From Clostridiales bacterium (GTDB lineage Bacteria; Bacillota; Clostridia; Christensenellales; CAG-138): 18,680 bases of DNA. The stretch lies in NCBI GenBank assembly GCA_031270585.1, contig JAISXK010000076.1, forward strand, positions 1-18,680, given 5' to 3'. The stretch's first letter is position 1. Every line of letters starts with the position of its first letter. Made by a program: the position numbers and the translations under genes. Below are positions 1 to 6,248 of the stretch, piece by piece. Under the pieces are notes generated by a model. The model searched no databases and was not told where the DNA came from. It saw only the letters and a list, made by a program, of their open reading frames with translations.

Positions 1-509
1 ATAGCCTGGTACAATTCGCTTACCTGCCGCTTTTTTTCGCTTATGGAGGCCTTGCCGAAATGATCCAGGAAAGAAATATGCTCATCCTGCCGCAAAAGGG
101 ATTGATGATCGTGTTGGCCGTGAATATCCACAAGCATATCGGATATGGATTTTAACGTGCCCAGATTCACCAAAACGCCGTTAATGCGAATGACGTTCTT
201 CCCGTTTGTATACAGCGCGCGGCTGAAAACCAATTCATCGCCGGCTTCGTAAGGGATGCCAAACTCATTAAGCTTTTGTTGCACAGACGGGGAAGAGAGC
301 GTGGAAAAGGAAGCTTCCACGGCGGCGCTTTCCGCGCCGGATTGTATCAGATCGCGGTTGGCCCTCTCGCCCAGAACAAAATTAACAGCGTCGATAATAA
401 TGGATTTACCGGCGCCGGTTTCGCCCGTTAGTATATGAAAACCCTGGGAAAGTGAAATTTCGAGTTCGTCAATTAAAGCGATATTTCGTATATGTAATGT
501 TTGTATCAT
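1..509 (-). CDS. recN: DNA repair ATPase RecN (N-terminal part, runs off left edge)
   Basis: RecN is an SMC-like ATPase that acts early in double-strand break repair. The reading frame starts at the ATG at 509 (MIQTLHIRNIALIDELEI) and is open to base 1, giving about 169 residues of a protein usually near 560. The Walker A motif GETGAGKS lies near residues 29-36, in the typical RecN context of an N-terminal strand and the segment IIIDAVNFVLGERA. The RecN signature IHGQHDHQSLL is near residue 135. The start is 5 nt after the argR stop, so the two genes are translationally close. Downstream, outside the window, Clostridia often carry spoIVB and spo0A, but this cannot be seen here. Identity is secure; only the C-terminal half is missing because of the window edge. 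Confidence 0.97.
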   Translation of the reverse strand, partial: MIQTLHIRNIALIDELEISLSQGFHILTGETGAGKSIIIDAVNFVLGERANRDLIQSGAESAAVEASFSTLSSPSVQQKLNEFGIPYEAGDELVFSRALYTNGKNVIRINGVLVNLGTLKSISDMLVDIHGQHDHQSLLRQDEHISFLDHFGKASISEKKRQVSELYQA

Positions 510-514
510 ACCCG

Positions 515-967
515 CTACACTTTAATAAGCGCCTGAAAACGTTTGATCAGTTCCGGCGTATTTCTTCCGTCTTTAACCGCAATAAATATGGTATTATCAC
601 CCGCTATGGAACCCGCGATTTCCTTCCATTTAAGCGAATCGACCGCTTCGGCCGCCGCGCTGGCGCTGCCGGATATGGTCTTGATCACAATAATATTGCC
701 GGCGGATGTGATGTTGAGCACCGCTTGCGAAAATATACTGATAAAACATTCCTGCAGCCCCGTTTCCGCCTTATCCACAGCGGCATATTTATACGCGCCG
801 TTGTCGGATAGCGCCTTGATCAGCCGCAATTCTTTTATATCGCGTGAGACGGTGGCCTGCGTAACGGAATAATTGTGCTGTTTCAACCGCTCGGCAAGTT
901 CATCCTGCGTTTCAATATCATATTGTCCAATCAAATCAAGTATCATGGCATGCCTTGCTGTCTTCAT
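515..967 (-). CDS. argR: Arginine repressor ArgR/AhrC
   Basis: Arginine-responsive hexameric repressor of arginine biosynthesis and activator of catabolism. The 150-residue length is normal. The N-terminal winged helix runs from about residue 1 to 70 and contains the recognition helix segment VTQATVSRDIKELRLIK (SRD at 41-43). The C-terminal arginine-binding and oligomerisation domain carries the family's GDNT motif (123-126; usually GDDT), followed by IFIAVKD. It lies between nadK and recN, the usual Firmicutes arrangement, with 28 nt to the upstream gene and 5 nt to recN. No clear ARG box was recognised in the window, so autoregulation cannot be judged. Confidence 0.97.
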   Translation of the reverse strand: MKTARHAMILDLIGQYDIETQDELAERLKQHNYSVTQATVSRDIKELRLIKALSDNGAYKYAAVDKAETGLQECFISIFSQAVLNITSAGNIIVIKTISGSASAAAEAVDSLKWKEIAGSIAGDNTIFIAVKDGRNTPELIKRFQALIKV

Positions 968-995
968 ACATTTCCCCCCACCATAAGCGCTGCGG

Positions 996-1802
996 TCATC
1001 GCAGCTTTTCTTTGATCAGCCGGAATACATTTCTCTCTTTTAATTCAATAAACTTTGTTTTGGCGGTTGAAGCGCTTATTTCAACGGTATCGCCGCTTTG
1101 CATGCTTGCAATACTCTGCCCATCCGCGTAAAGCCTGCCTTTGGTCAATAGCGTAAGGCGTATATGGGCACCGGCGGCGGCAACAATGGGCTTTGCCGTT
1201 AAAGAATGCGCGCATATGGGCGTAATCACGCAAACATCCAACCCATCGGCAACAATGGGCCCGCCGGCGGATATGGAATACCCCGTTGCCCCGGTGGGCG
1301 TGCAGACAATCACCCCATCGCAAAATACAACGCCGGCCTCTACGCCGTCAATCGTGATATCTATCTGCGCCGTGCCCGAGCCGTAATCGGGGTTGCGGGT
1401 GAGCAATACCTCATTCAGGCAAACGCTTTCATGCCCGCCGCCGACGCGGTAGCCCAGCATCATACGCTCTATGACGCGCGCGTCGCCCTTTGTGATACGC
1501 AGCAGCGCCGTATGGAATTCTTCCGGCGCTATTTCGCTTAAAAAGCCTTTTGTGCCCATGTTAACGCCCAGTATGGGTATACCATAACCCGCCGAAAGGC
1601 GCACGGACTCCAGTATGGTTCCGTCGCCGCCAATCACCACCAGGAAAAAAACATCGTCGCGTATCTCTTTTGGTATGCCGGTGGAGTAGTCAATCTCTAA
1701 ACAGCGATGGCCCAGTTCCCGCGCGGTCTGCATGGCCGCGTGCAACATGGCGCCTGCCGCTTGTTTTTTTGTATTCGCAAAGAATAGGATCGTGTTCTTC
1801 AA
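996..1802 (-). CDS. nadK: NAD kinase
   Basis: Cytoplasmic ATP-dependent kinase that phosphorylates NAD to NADP. The length of 268 residues is normal for the short bacterial form. Visible motifs are GGDGT (58-62), NMGTKGFLSE (about 80-89), the conserved NE pair in CLNEVLLTR, and the glycine-rich TPTGATGYSISAGGP segment (from about 168). The start is a TTG at 1802. An in-frame TGA directly precedes it and a GGGGCGA stretch lies just upstream, so no longer start is possible. A sigma-A type promoter (1834-1862) lies in the 103-nt gap after tlyA, so nadK-argR-recN can probably be transcribed independently of the OLE-oapA-tlyA part. Confidence 0.97.
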   Translation of the reverse strand: MKNTILFFANTKKQAAGAMLHAAMQTARELGHRCLEIDYSTGIPKEIRDDVFFLVVIGGDGTILESVRLSAGYGIPILGVNMGTKGFLSEIAPEEFHTALLRITKGDARVIERMMLGYRVGGGHESVCLNEVLLTRNPDYGSGTAQIDITIDGVEAGVVFCDGVIVCTPTGATGYSISAGGPIVADGLDVCVITPICAHSLTAKPIVAAAGAHIRLTLLTKGRLYADGQSIASMQSGDTVEISASTAKTKFIELKERNVFRLIKEKLR

Positions 1803-1833
1803 TCAATCGCCCCATGTATGCCTGATAAGCGTT

Positions 1834-1862
1834 ATTATGGCGTATACTTATCCATTTATCAA
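1834..1862 (-). promoter_or_regulatory. Putative sigma-A promoter for nadK-argR-recN
   Basis: On the minus strand TTGATA (1862-1857) and CATAAT (1839-1834) are separated by exactly 17 bp. The predicted start of transcription is near 1827, about 25 nt before the TTG start codon of nadK. The flanking gap also holds a weak 6-bp dyad (GATAAG/CTTATC) around the -10. Assigned by sequence match only. Confidence 0.5.
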
Positions 1863-1905
1863 GCGTTTTTTCTATGTATATGCATTTTTATAATATCTGC
1901 CATAT

Positions 1906-2712
1906 TTACATTTTTAATGTCTCATGCGCTTCGCGCACCGTGTTTTTTATTGCTTCATCCATGATAATTTGCGCCGTCCGGTATGTGCCGCTCTTCTTTA
2001 AAAGGCACAAAAATTCGATGTTGCCCTTTGGGCCTGTGATGGGGGAGCAGGTGAGGCCGCAAACGGAGAACCCAACTTGCTGCGCAAAACCGCATAGCTC
2101 TTTGATTACGGCGCGGTGCACGGCCGGGTCTTTTATTACGCCGTGCTTTTGCACTTGATTTTTGCCCGCCTCAAATTGCGGCTTAATCAGCATGGCGACA
2201 TACGCGTCATCCGAAAGGCAGGGATAAAGCGCCGGCAATATCAGCTTTAAGGAGATGAACGATACGTCTATACCGGCAAATTGCAGTTTATCCAAAAACC
2301 AGTCCGGCTCCATATAGCGCGCGTTGCGCCGCTCCATCACCGTTACGCGGGGATCGTTGCGCAATCGCCAATCCAATTGGCCATATCCCACATCGATGGC
2401 ATATACATGGGCGGCGCCATGTTGCAGCATACAATCGGTGAACCCGCCGGTCGACGCCCCGATATCCGCCGCCGTAACGCCGCTTAAGCTTAAAGAAAAA
2501 TGATCCACCGCTTTTTTAAGCTTTAACCCGCCGCGGCCGACATAGGGCAGCGGATTTTCCATAACCTGTATGCCGGCGCTTTCCAGCACCTGCATGCCAG
2601 CCTTTTGCGCGGGTTTGCCATCTACATGCACTTTGCCCGCCATAACAAGCGCGCGGGCTTTTTCGCGGCTGGGCGTCAGTTGGCGCTCAAACATCAAAAC
2701 ATCCAATCTCAT
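1906..2712 (-). CDS. tlyA: TlyA family rRNA 2'-O-methyltransferase (hemolysin A-like)
   Basis: TlyA proteins use S-adenosylmethionine to 2'-O-methylate cytidines of ribosomal RNA; the hemolysin name is historical. The 268 residues contain an N-terminal S4 RNA-binding domain (about 1-60, starting MRLDVLMFERQLTPSREKA), the linker YVGRGGLKL (57-65), and an FtsJ-type Rossmann methyltransferase domain with motif I DIGASTGGFTD (83-93). The segment KPQFEAGK and the glycine-rich ITGPKGN near the C-terminus are typical of the family. The start at 2712 lies 4 nt after the oapA stop, and its ribosome binding site (AAGGAAAG) is inside the end of oapA, so the two are translationally linked. Confidence 0.96.
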   Translation of the reverse strand: MRLDVLMFERQLTPSREKARALVMAGKVHVDGKPAQKAGMQVLESAGIQVMENPLPYVGRGGLKLKKAVDHFSLSLSGVTAADIGASTGGFTDCMLQHGAAHVYAIDVGYGQLDWRLRNDPRVTVMERRNARYMEPDWFLDKLQFAGIDVSFISLKLILPALYPCLSDDAYVAMLIKPQFEAGKNQVQKHGVIKDPAVHRAVIKELCGFAQQVGFSVCGLTCSPITGPKGNIEFLCLLKKSGTYRTAQIIMDEAIKNTVREAHETLKM

Positions 2713-2716
2713 GGGG

Positions 2717-3283
2717 TCACTTTTCTTTCCTTGAAAACAGGGAAAACAGTTTCCCTAACGAAAATACGATTTTGTGCGATTGTTTCATGGCGACACGTTT
2801 GCCAAGCGCTTTACCGCCAACGGTAAAGGCGGCGGTAAGGCTGCTGATGCATATGCCGAGCGCCAGGTCGCTCATGTTGGAAAACATGATTTTCATGGAG
2901 ATCGCAGCGCCCATGGCGCCTGAAACAATACCGCAGATATCTCCCACAACATCGTTGCATATGTTGGAAACCGTGCCGGCGTTTTGCACCAGTTTGATAG
3001 CCTCGCGTGCGCCGGATATTTTTTTGCTGGCCATGGCGCTGTACGCCATAATATCCTCGCAGGTGACCGCGATGCCGATCACATCAAACAAAATACCCAC
3101 GGAGATGATTACGACCAATACCAATAACGCGATCGGCAGGCTAACCTCCAAAAGCGTTGTTTCAGAAAAAAGACTAAACATCGCAGCCAGAAACAATGTT
3201 AGAAAAAAAACCTTTACAGGCCAAAAATCGTGTTTTTTATGCTTTTTGCCTCGTTTATCGCGCGCGGAATCTACGCTGATCAC
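2717..3283 (-). CDS. oapA: OLE-associated membrane protein OapA
   Basis: A 188-residue integral membrane protein encoded directly downstream of the OLE RNA, where the OLE-binding protein OapA is known to be encoded. A lysine/arginine/histidine-rich cytoplasmic N-terminus (residues 8-18) is followed by hydrophobic segments at about 24-40, 47-74, 112-134 and 138-156, and by a basic C-terminal tail ending SRKEK. The acidic DVVGD motif (111-115) sits at the start of the third segment. The family has been linked to magnesium homeostasis and has distant similarity to CorB/CNNM-type transporters (recalled, not searched). The start is a GTG at 3283. Only GATGAG abuts it, so ribosome binding is weak and the frame stays open upstream without an ATG, GTG or TTG nearby. 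About 33 nt separate it from the OLE 3' helix, and it very probably shares the OLE transcript. Confidence 0.88.
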   Translation of the reverse strand: MISVDSARDKRGKKHKKHDFWPVKVFFLTLFLAAMFSLFSETTLLEVSLPIALLVLVVIISVGILFDVIGIAVTCEDIMAYSAMASKKISGAREAIKLVQNAGTVSNICNDVVGDICGIVSGAMGAAISMKIMFSNMSDLALGICISSLTAAFTVGGKALGKRVAMKQSHKIVFSLGKLFSLFSRKEK

Positions 3284-3316
3284 CTCATCACTTTTATAAG
3301 CGGAATTCCATTCATA

Positions 3317-3890
3317 TATGGTGGTGGCATACTGAGTAGACTTTGCGGCTTAGGTCCAGTTGGGTTTCCCCACCGTTCACTCCCCGTCGCCGATAGGAGC
3401 GGTTTCCCTTTATGCCCGGAGCCGGTATGTCGCCATACACGGGACTGGATTGCCACTGAGACCACACTGTAATCCCCAATATGCCCATTGAACAGCCTAG
3501 GAGCTTTCCCCGACAGCTTTGTTGATTCCTAGCCTCTTTTGCACCAGAGGTTTCAACAGGCGATCACCTTTGTGCGTTTGGCCAAGTGCGAAAAAGTGTT
3601 GTTCCCATATCCACCCCTGCCACGCAAGGCAGGCTACACTGTACACAGTTTTCACCGCGATACAGGTTTAATCCTAAAGAGTAATTGAAACCAACCACCC
3701 AAATAGGTCTCCACGAAGGATGGGTCATCGCCCGCATGCCATTGCGGATCGCCCGGCCTTCTTAACTCCCAGCATCCGCCCCCGACTGGGCGTCAGCAGC
3801 AAACACCAAGAACTTCATCGATGTGCCCTCAACGGATTTTTAGGCCCGCTTTCAGAACCAACATTACCGACTAGGATACTGCACCACCAT
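3317..3890 (-). ncRNA. ole: OLE RNA (ornate large extremophilic RNA)
   Basis: About 575 nt with no credible protein. OLE is a very large conserved RNA of anaerobic and extremophilic Firmicutes that forms a membrane-associated ribonucleoprotein with OapA. Seen here: a sigma-A promoter ends 6 nt before the 5' end; the first nucleotides ATGGTGGTG (3890-3882) pair perfectly with CACCACCAT (3326-3318), and the pairing can be extended by one base pair, closing the whole RNA into one domain; local hairpins include CCTGCC/GGCAGG (3616-3633) and CTAGGA/TCCTAG (3532-3527 with 3502-3497). The oapA-like gene follows at once, then tlyA, nadK, argR and recN, the neighbourhood reported for OLE. Usual length is about 600 nt. 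The 3' end may extend some nucleotides towards oapA. Identification is by context, size and architecture; no covariance search was possible. Confidence 0.87.
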
Positions 3891-3895
3891 AAAAA

Positions 3896-3924
3896 ATTTT
3901 AGCACAAACAGGCGGGTTTTTCAA
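3896..3924 (-). promoter_or_regulatory. OLE RNA promoter
   Basis: On the minus strand TTGAAA (3924-3919), a 17-bp spacer and TAAAAT (3901-3896), with TGC directly before the -10, giving an extended -10 element. Six T residues follow, so transcription should begin at A 3890, exactly the first base of the closing helix of the RNA. This fixes the 5' end of OLE independently of homology and suggests strong sigma-A dependent expression. Confidence 0.8.
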
Positions 3925-4058
3925 GGCGCGGCCAAGGGCGTAATAAAGAGCCTTTTGCAACATGAGCATGTATCCCGGAAGTAATTTGGTAAAATTCCCG
4001 ATTTTGCCGCTTAGGTGACCGGAATATCGAAAAAAGCGTTCCCATTCACATTCCGCCC

Positions 4059-4258
4059 GGCACATAGATGGCAGGAAGCAGACCGCATGTTGCGAACCGG
4101 CAGAGACAATTAAATATAGTATTATATGAAACCCGATTTGCGCATACAGAAAGAACATGCGCTGGCACAGGAGGCAGACCGACTATCGCGAACCGGCGGA
4201 GGCAATTAAATATAGTATTATATGAAACCCGATTTGCGCATACAGAAAGAACATGCGC
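4059..4258. repeat. Imperfect tandem duplication, ~96-bp period
   Basis: Copy 1 spans about 4059-4162 and copy 2 about 4164-4258. The last 56 bp of each (4107-4162 and 4203-4258) are identical; the first part differs by several substitutions and a 9-bp insertion in copy 1. A third partial unit seems to begin at 4260 (GGGCACATG). Each copy carries TATAAT on the minus strand, but without a good -35. The repeat fills the non-coding stretch between the end of the reductase gene and the OLE promoter region (3925-4293). I see no gene in that stretch: short open frames across the repeat have no ribosome binding site. It may be a degenerate small mobile repeat or a local duplication. Confidence 0.85.
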
Positions 4259-4275
4259 CGGGCACATGTTCTTTC
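4245..4275 (-). terminator. Hairpin after the flavin reductase gene, possible terminator
   Basis: A perfect 11-bp inverted repeat, GAAAGAACATG and CATGTTCTTTC, with a 9-nt loop, begins 18 nt after the reductase stop codon. The descending arm is U-rich on the minus strand (TTCTTTC) but there is no following run of T, so this is a weak or non-canonical terminator. The left arm is part of repeat copy 2. Confidence 0.5.
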
Positions 4276-4293
4276 CTGATAGCTCCTGTTTTT

Positions 4294-6096
4294 TTATTTC
4301 GCCAACGCGGCAATATGGTTTGCCGCCGCACGCCCCATTGCAAGCCCCTGCATCAAAGCGCTGCCGCTGCCAAGGTACTCCTGGGGGAGCACAGCGGGTG
4401 TCGCCAGACCGCCGCAGGCATATAGACCGTCAATTATCGTACCGTCATTGGCAAATACCTGAGCGTGCTCGTTGATTCTTACGCCCGTATAAGCGTCGTT
4501 GATGTTGCCATATAAGTCCAAGCCAACATAAGGCGCCTCAATTTTCTGCATAAATTCAGGCGCCTTGTTAAAGTCCTTGTCCTCCCCGGCGTCACAAAGC
4601 TCATTATAACGGGCAATCGTTTTTTCAAGAACATCCGGCTTCATTCCCATCATTTGGGCCAACGCGGCAACCGTGTCCGCTTTATACGCTCTGCCGGTTT
4701 CTATTAAAGCCTCGACGCCATCTTTTTGCTTCTCATAAAGCTCCTGCGTAAGAACCAAATTCGCTTCGTAAGTGCCCATCTGATTCAATACGCGCTGCCG
4801 GGTATAAAAATAGGTGGATTCATTGACAAACCGTTCTCCGTCAGGGGTGACAAACAGTCCGGAAGGGGTAAAGTAACCATGCCCCAAAGATGAGTCGGGA
4901 TAGCTTTGCAAACTGTCTTTCACCACAATTTCCGCCCCTGCGGCTTCCGCCATCAGAATGCCGTCCCCGTCGCTCACGTTTGAATTTTTATAATCGGTAA
5001 ACGTTGGATAGTATTTTGCCATGAGTTCCGGGTTTGCGGTAAACGAGCCGCAAGCGAGAACGATAGCTTTCGCCCGGATCGTGATGTCGTTTCCAACCTT
5101 ATCTTTCGCTTTTACGCCAACAATAGCGTTCCCCTCTTTAATAAGCTCAATGGCCGGGGTCTCCCTATGGATTTCTACGCCTGCCGCTTCCGCCGCTTTT
5201 TGCATACCCGCCGCTATGTGTCCTTTCCCGCCGCTGGTAGCGTGGATACGGGGAATGTTCCTGTGCGGGTCATACGCATTGGCTTCAAATACAGTATCGT
5301 CAAAAGCAATATTATGGTCAATCAACCATTCGATATTGAGCGGCGCGGAATCCGCGATATACCGAACGATTGTCTCGTTAATATTAGCATCCTCAGACAA
5401 ACGGGCAAGCGCCATCCAATCCTCAAAGAACTTGTCAGGGCTATCTTCGATCCCAAGTTTAGCCTGTATTTCCGTACCGCCCGCATGGAACCAACCCGCG
5501 CTCACTGCGGAAGTACCGCCGATAACGTAGCGCTTTTCAAGCAGGATTACCTTTGCGCCGTTGTCGGCGGCTTGAAGAGCCGCGCCAAGCCCCGCAACGC
5601 CGGAACCGATAACAACCACATCGGTGTTCCAATCCAACGCACCCGGAGTAGCGTCATTTGGAATTTCCACTGCTTTTAGCGCGGCTACATCGGCGCCGGC
5701 CGTTTCAAGCGCCGTAGAAATTGCTTGCAGGAAAGCGGCGCGGGAAACGGTAGCGCCGGTAATCGTGTCAACATTCAAAGTCTGGTACTCAAGGATCTGT
5801 CCTTTGACCTTTTCAAAAGCCACATCGCCTACCGTGAACGATTCGGCGGATTCCACTACGGCCACATCGGTGATTGCGCCATCGTCTACGGTCACGCTCA
5901 CGACGACTTTGCCGTTATGCCCTGTCGCTTCTCCCTGATACGTTCCGGAGACAAGCGTTTGTTGTTCAACCGGAGGTTGCGGCTCTGGCGCGGGGGCGGG
6001 CGTGGTTTCTGCAACAGGCTCTTTGGCCGGTTGTGCGCAGGCAGTAAACGCCAATAAGGCGCACAACAGAACAGTAATGATTTTTAGCGGTTTCAT
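4294..6096 (-). CDS. Secreted FMN/FAD lipoprotein reductase (flavocytochrome c / fumarate reductase-like)
   Basis: A 600-residue exported flavoprotein. Residues 1-20 form a lipoprotein signal ending LAFTAC, with Cys20 as the lipidated residue. A proline-rich linker (31-45) precedes an FMN_bind domain (about 50-132) whose DTITGAT motif (110-116) matches the ApbE flavinylation consensus, predicting covalent FMN on Thr116. A FAD_binding_2 domain follows, with GSGVAG (164-169), the acidic Glu187 of the dinucleotide fold, RIHATSGG (283-290) in the substrate-region position of soluble fumarate reductases, and the FAD-contacting GSGSALMQGLAMGRAAA (577-593). This is the layout of extracellular acceptors in flavin-based electron transfer, such as fumarate, urocanate or acrylate reductases; the substrate cannot be read from sequence. 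AGGAGG lies 11 nt before the ATG. No ApbE, NQR or RNF gene is in the window. Confidence 0.88.
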   Translation of the reverse strand: MKPLKIITVLLCALLAFTACAQPAKEPVAETTPAPAPEPQPPVEQQTLVSGTYQGEATGHNGKVVVSVTVDDGAITDVAVVESAESFTVGDVAFEKVKGQILEYQTLNVDTITGATVSRAAFLQAISTALETAGADVAALKAVEIPNDATPGALDWNTDVVVIGSGVAGLGAALQAADNGAKVILLEKRYVIGGTSAVSAGWFHAGGTEIQAKLGIEDSPDKFFEDWMALARLSEDANINETIVRYIADSAPLNIEWLIDHNIAFDDTVFEANAYDPHRNIPRIHATSGGKGHIAAGMQKAAEAAGVEIHRETPAIELIKEGNAIVGVKAKDKVGNDITIRAKAIVLACGSFTANPELMAKYYPTFTDYKNSNVSDGDGILMAEAAGAEIVVKDSLQSYPDSSLGHGYFTPSGLFVTPDGERFVNESTYFYTRQRVLNQMGTYEANLVLTQELYEKQKDGVEALIETGRAYKADTVAALAQMMGMKPDVLEKTIARYNELCDAGEDKDFNKAPEFMQKIEAPYVGLDLYGNINDAYTGVRINEHAQVFANDGTIIDGLYACGGLATPAVLPQEYLGSGSALMQGLAMGRAAANHIAALAK

Positions 6097-6144
6097 TATA
6101 TTGTTTTCCTCCTGTAAAATGATTGGCTGTGAACAGCCGGTAAC

Positions 6145-6175
6145 AGCATAGTTTAGTGGGGTAACAATATGTCAA
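6145..6175 (-). promoter_or_regulatory. Reductase promoter with 19-bp spacer (MerR-type)
   Basis: On the minus strand a consensus -35 TTGACA (6175-6170) and TATGCT (6150-6145) are separated by 19 bp (6151-6169) rather than the optimal 17. Spacers of 19-20 bp are the hallmark of promoters that MerR-family activators untwist, and a MerR-type gene lies directly upstream. The spacer has a poor dyad around CCCC (GTTAC versus TAAAC). The predicted start near 6138 gives a ~42-nt leader that begins with a GGCTGT/ACAGCC hairpin. Confidence 0.55.
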
Positions 6176-6196
6176 CCGCCATTTATTTAAAATCAG

Positions 6197-6229
6197 CATA
6201 AAACCGCAGGGTTACCCTACGGTTTTATG
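6197..6229 (-). terminator. Intrinsic terminator after the MerR fusion gene
   Basis: CATAAAACCG and CGGTTTTATG pair over 10 bp, followed by one mismatch and an inner AGGG/CCCT stem with a 3-nt loop. It starts about 20 nt after the stop codon at 6249. The A-rich and T-rich ends make it usable on either strand. It separates the fusion gene from the promoter of the reductase gene, implying separate transcripts. Confidence 0.7.
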
Positions 6230-6248
6230 ACGCCGCAATTTCTTGAGG

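Noticed and set aside
3280..3465. 61-codon minus-strand frame inside the 3' part of the OLE RNA
   Set aside because: It lies within the structured RNA, has no ribosome binding site and its translation has no recognisable domain.
3871..4158. 95-codon minus-strand open frame running into the start of the OLE RNA
   Set aside because: It crosses the repeat, the OLE promoter and the OLE 5' end, has no ribosome binding site at its ATG and no recognisable family. It is most likely chance.
4068..4475. Plus-strand frame across the tandem repeat with a duplicated peptide
   Set aside because: The peptide repeat is just the translated DNA duplication, and the frame overlaps the 3' end of the well-supported reductase gene on the other strand.
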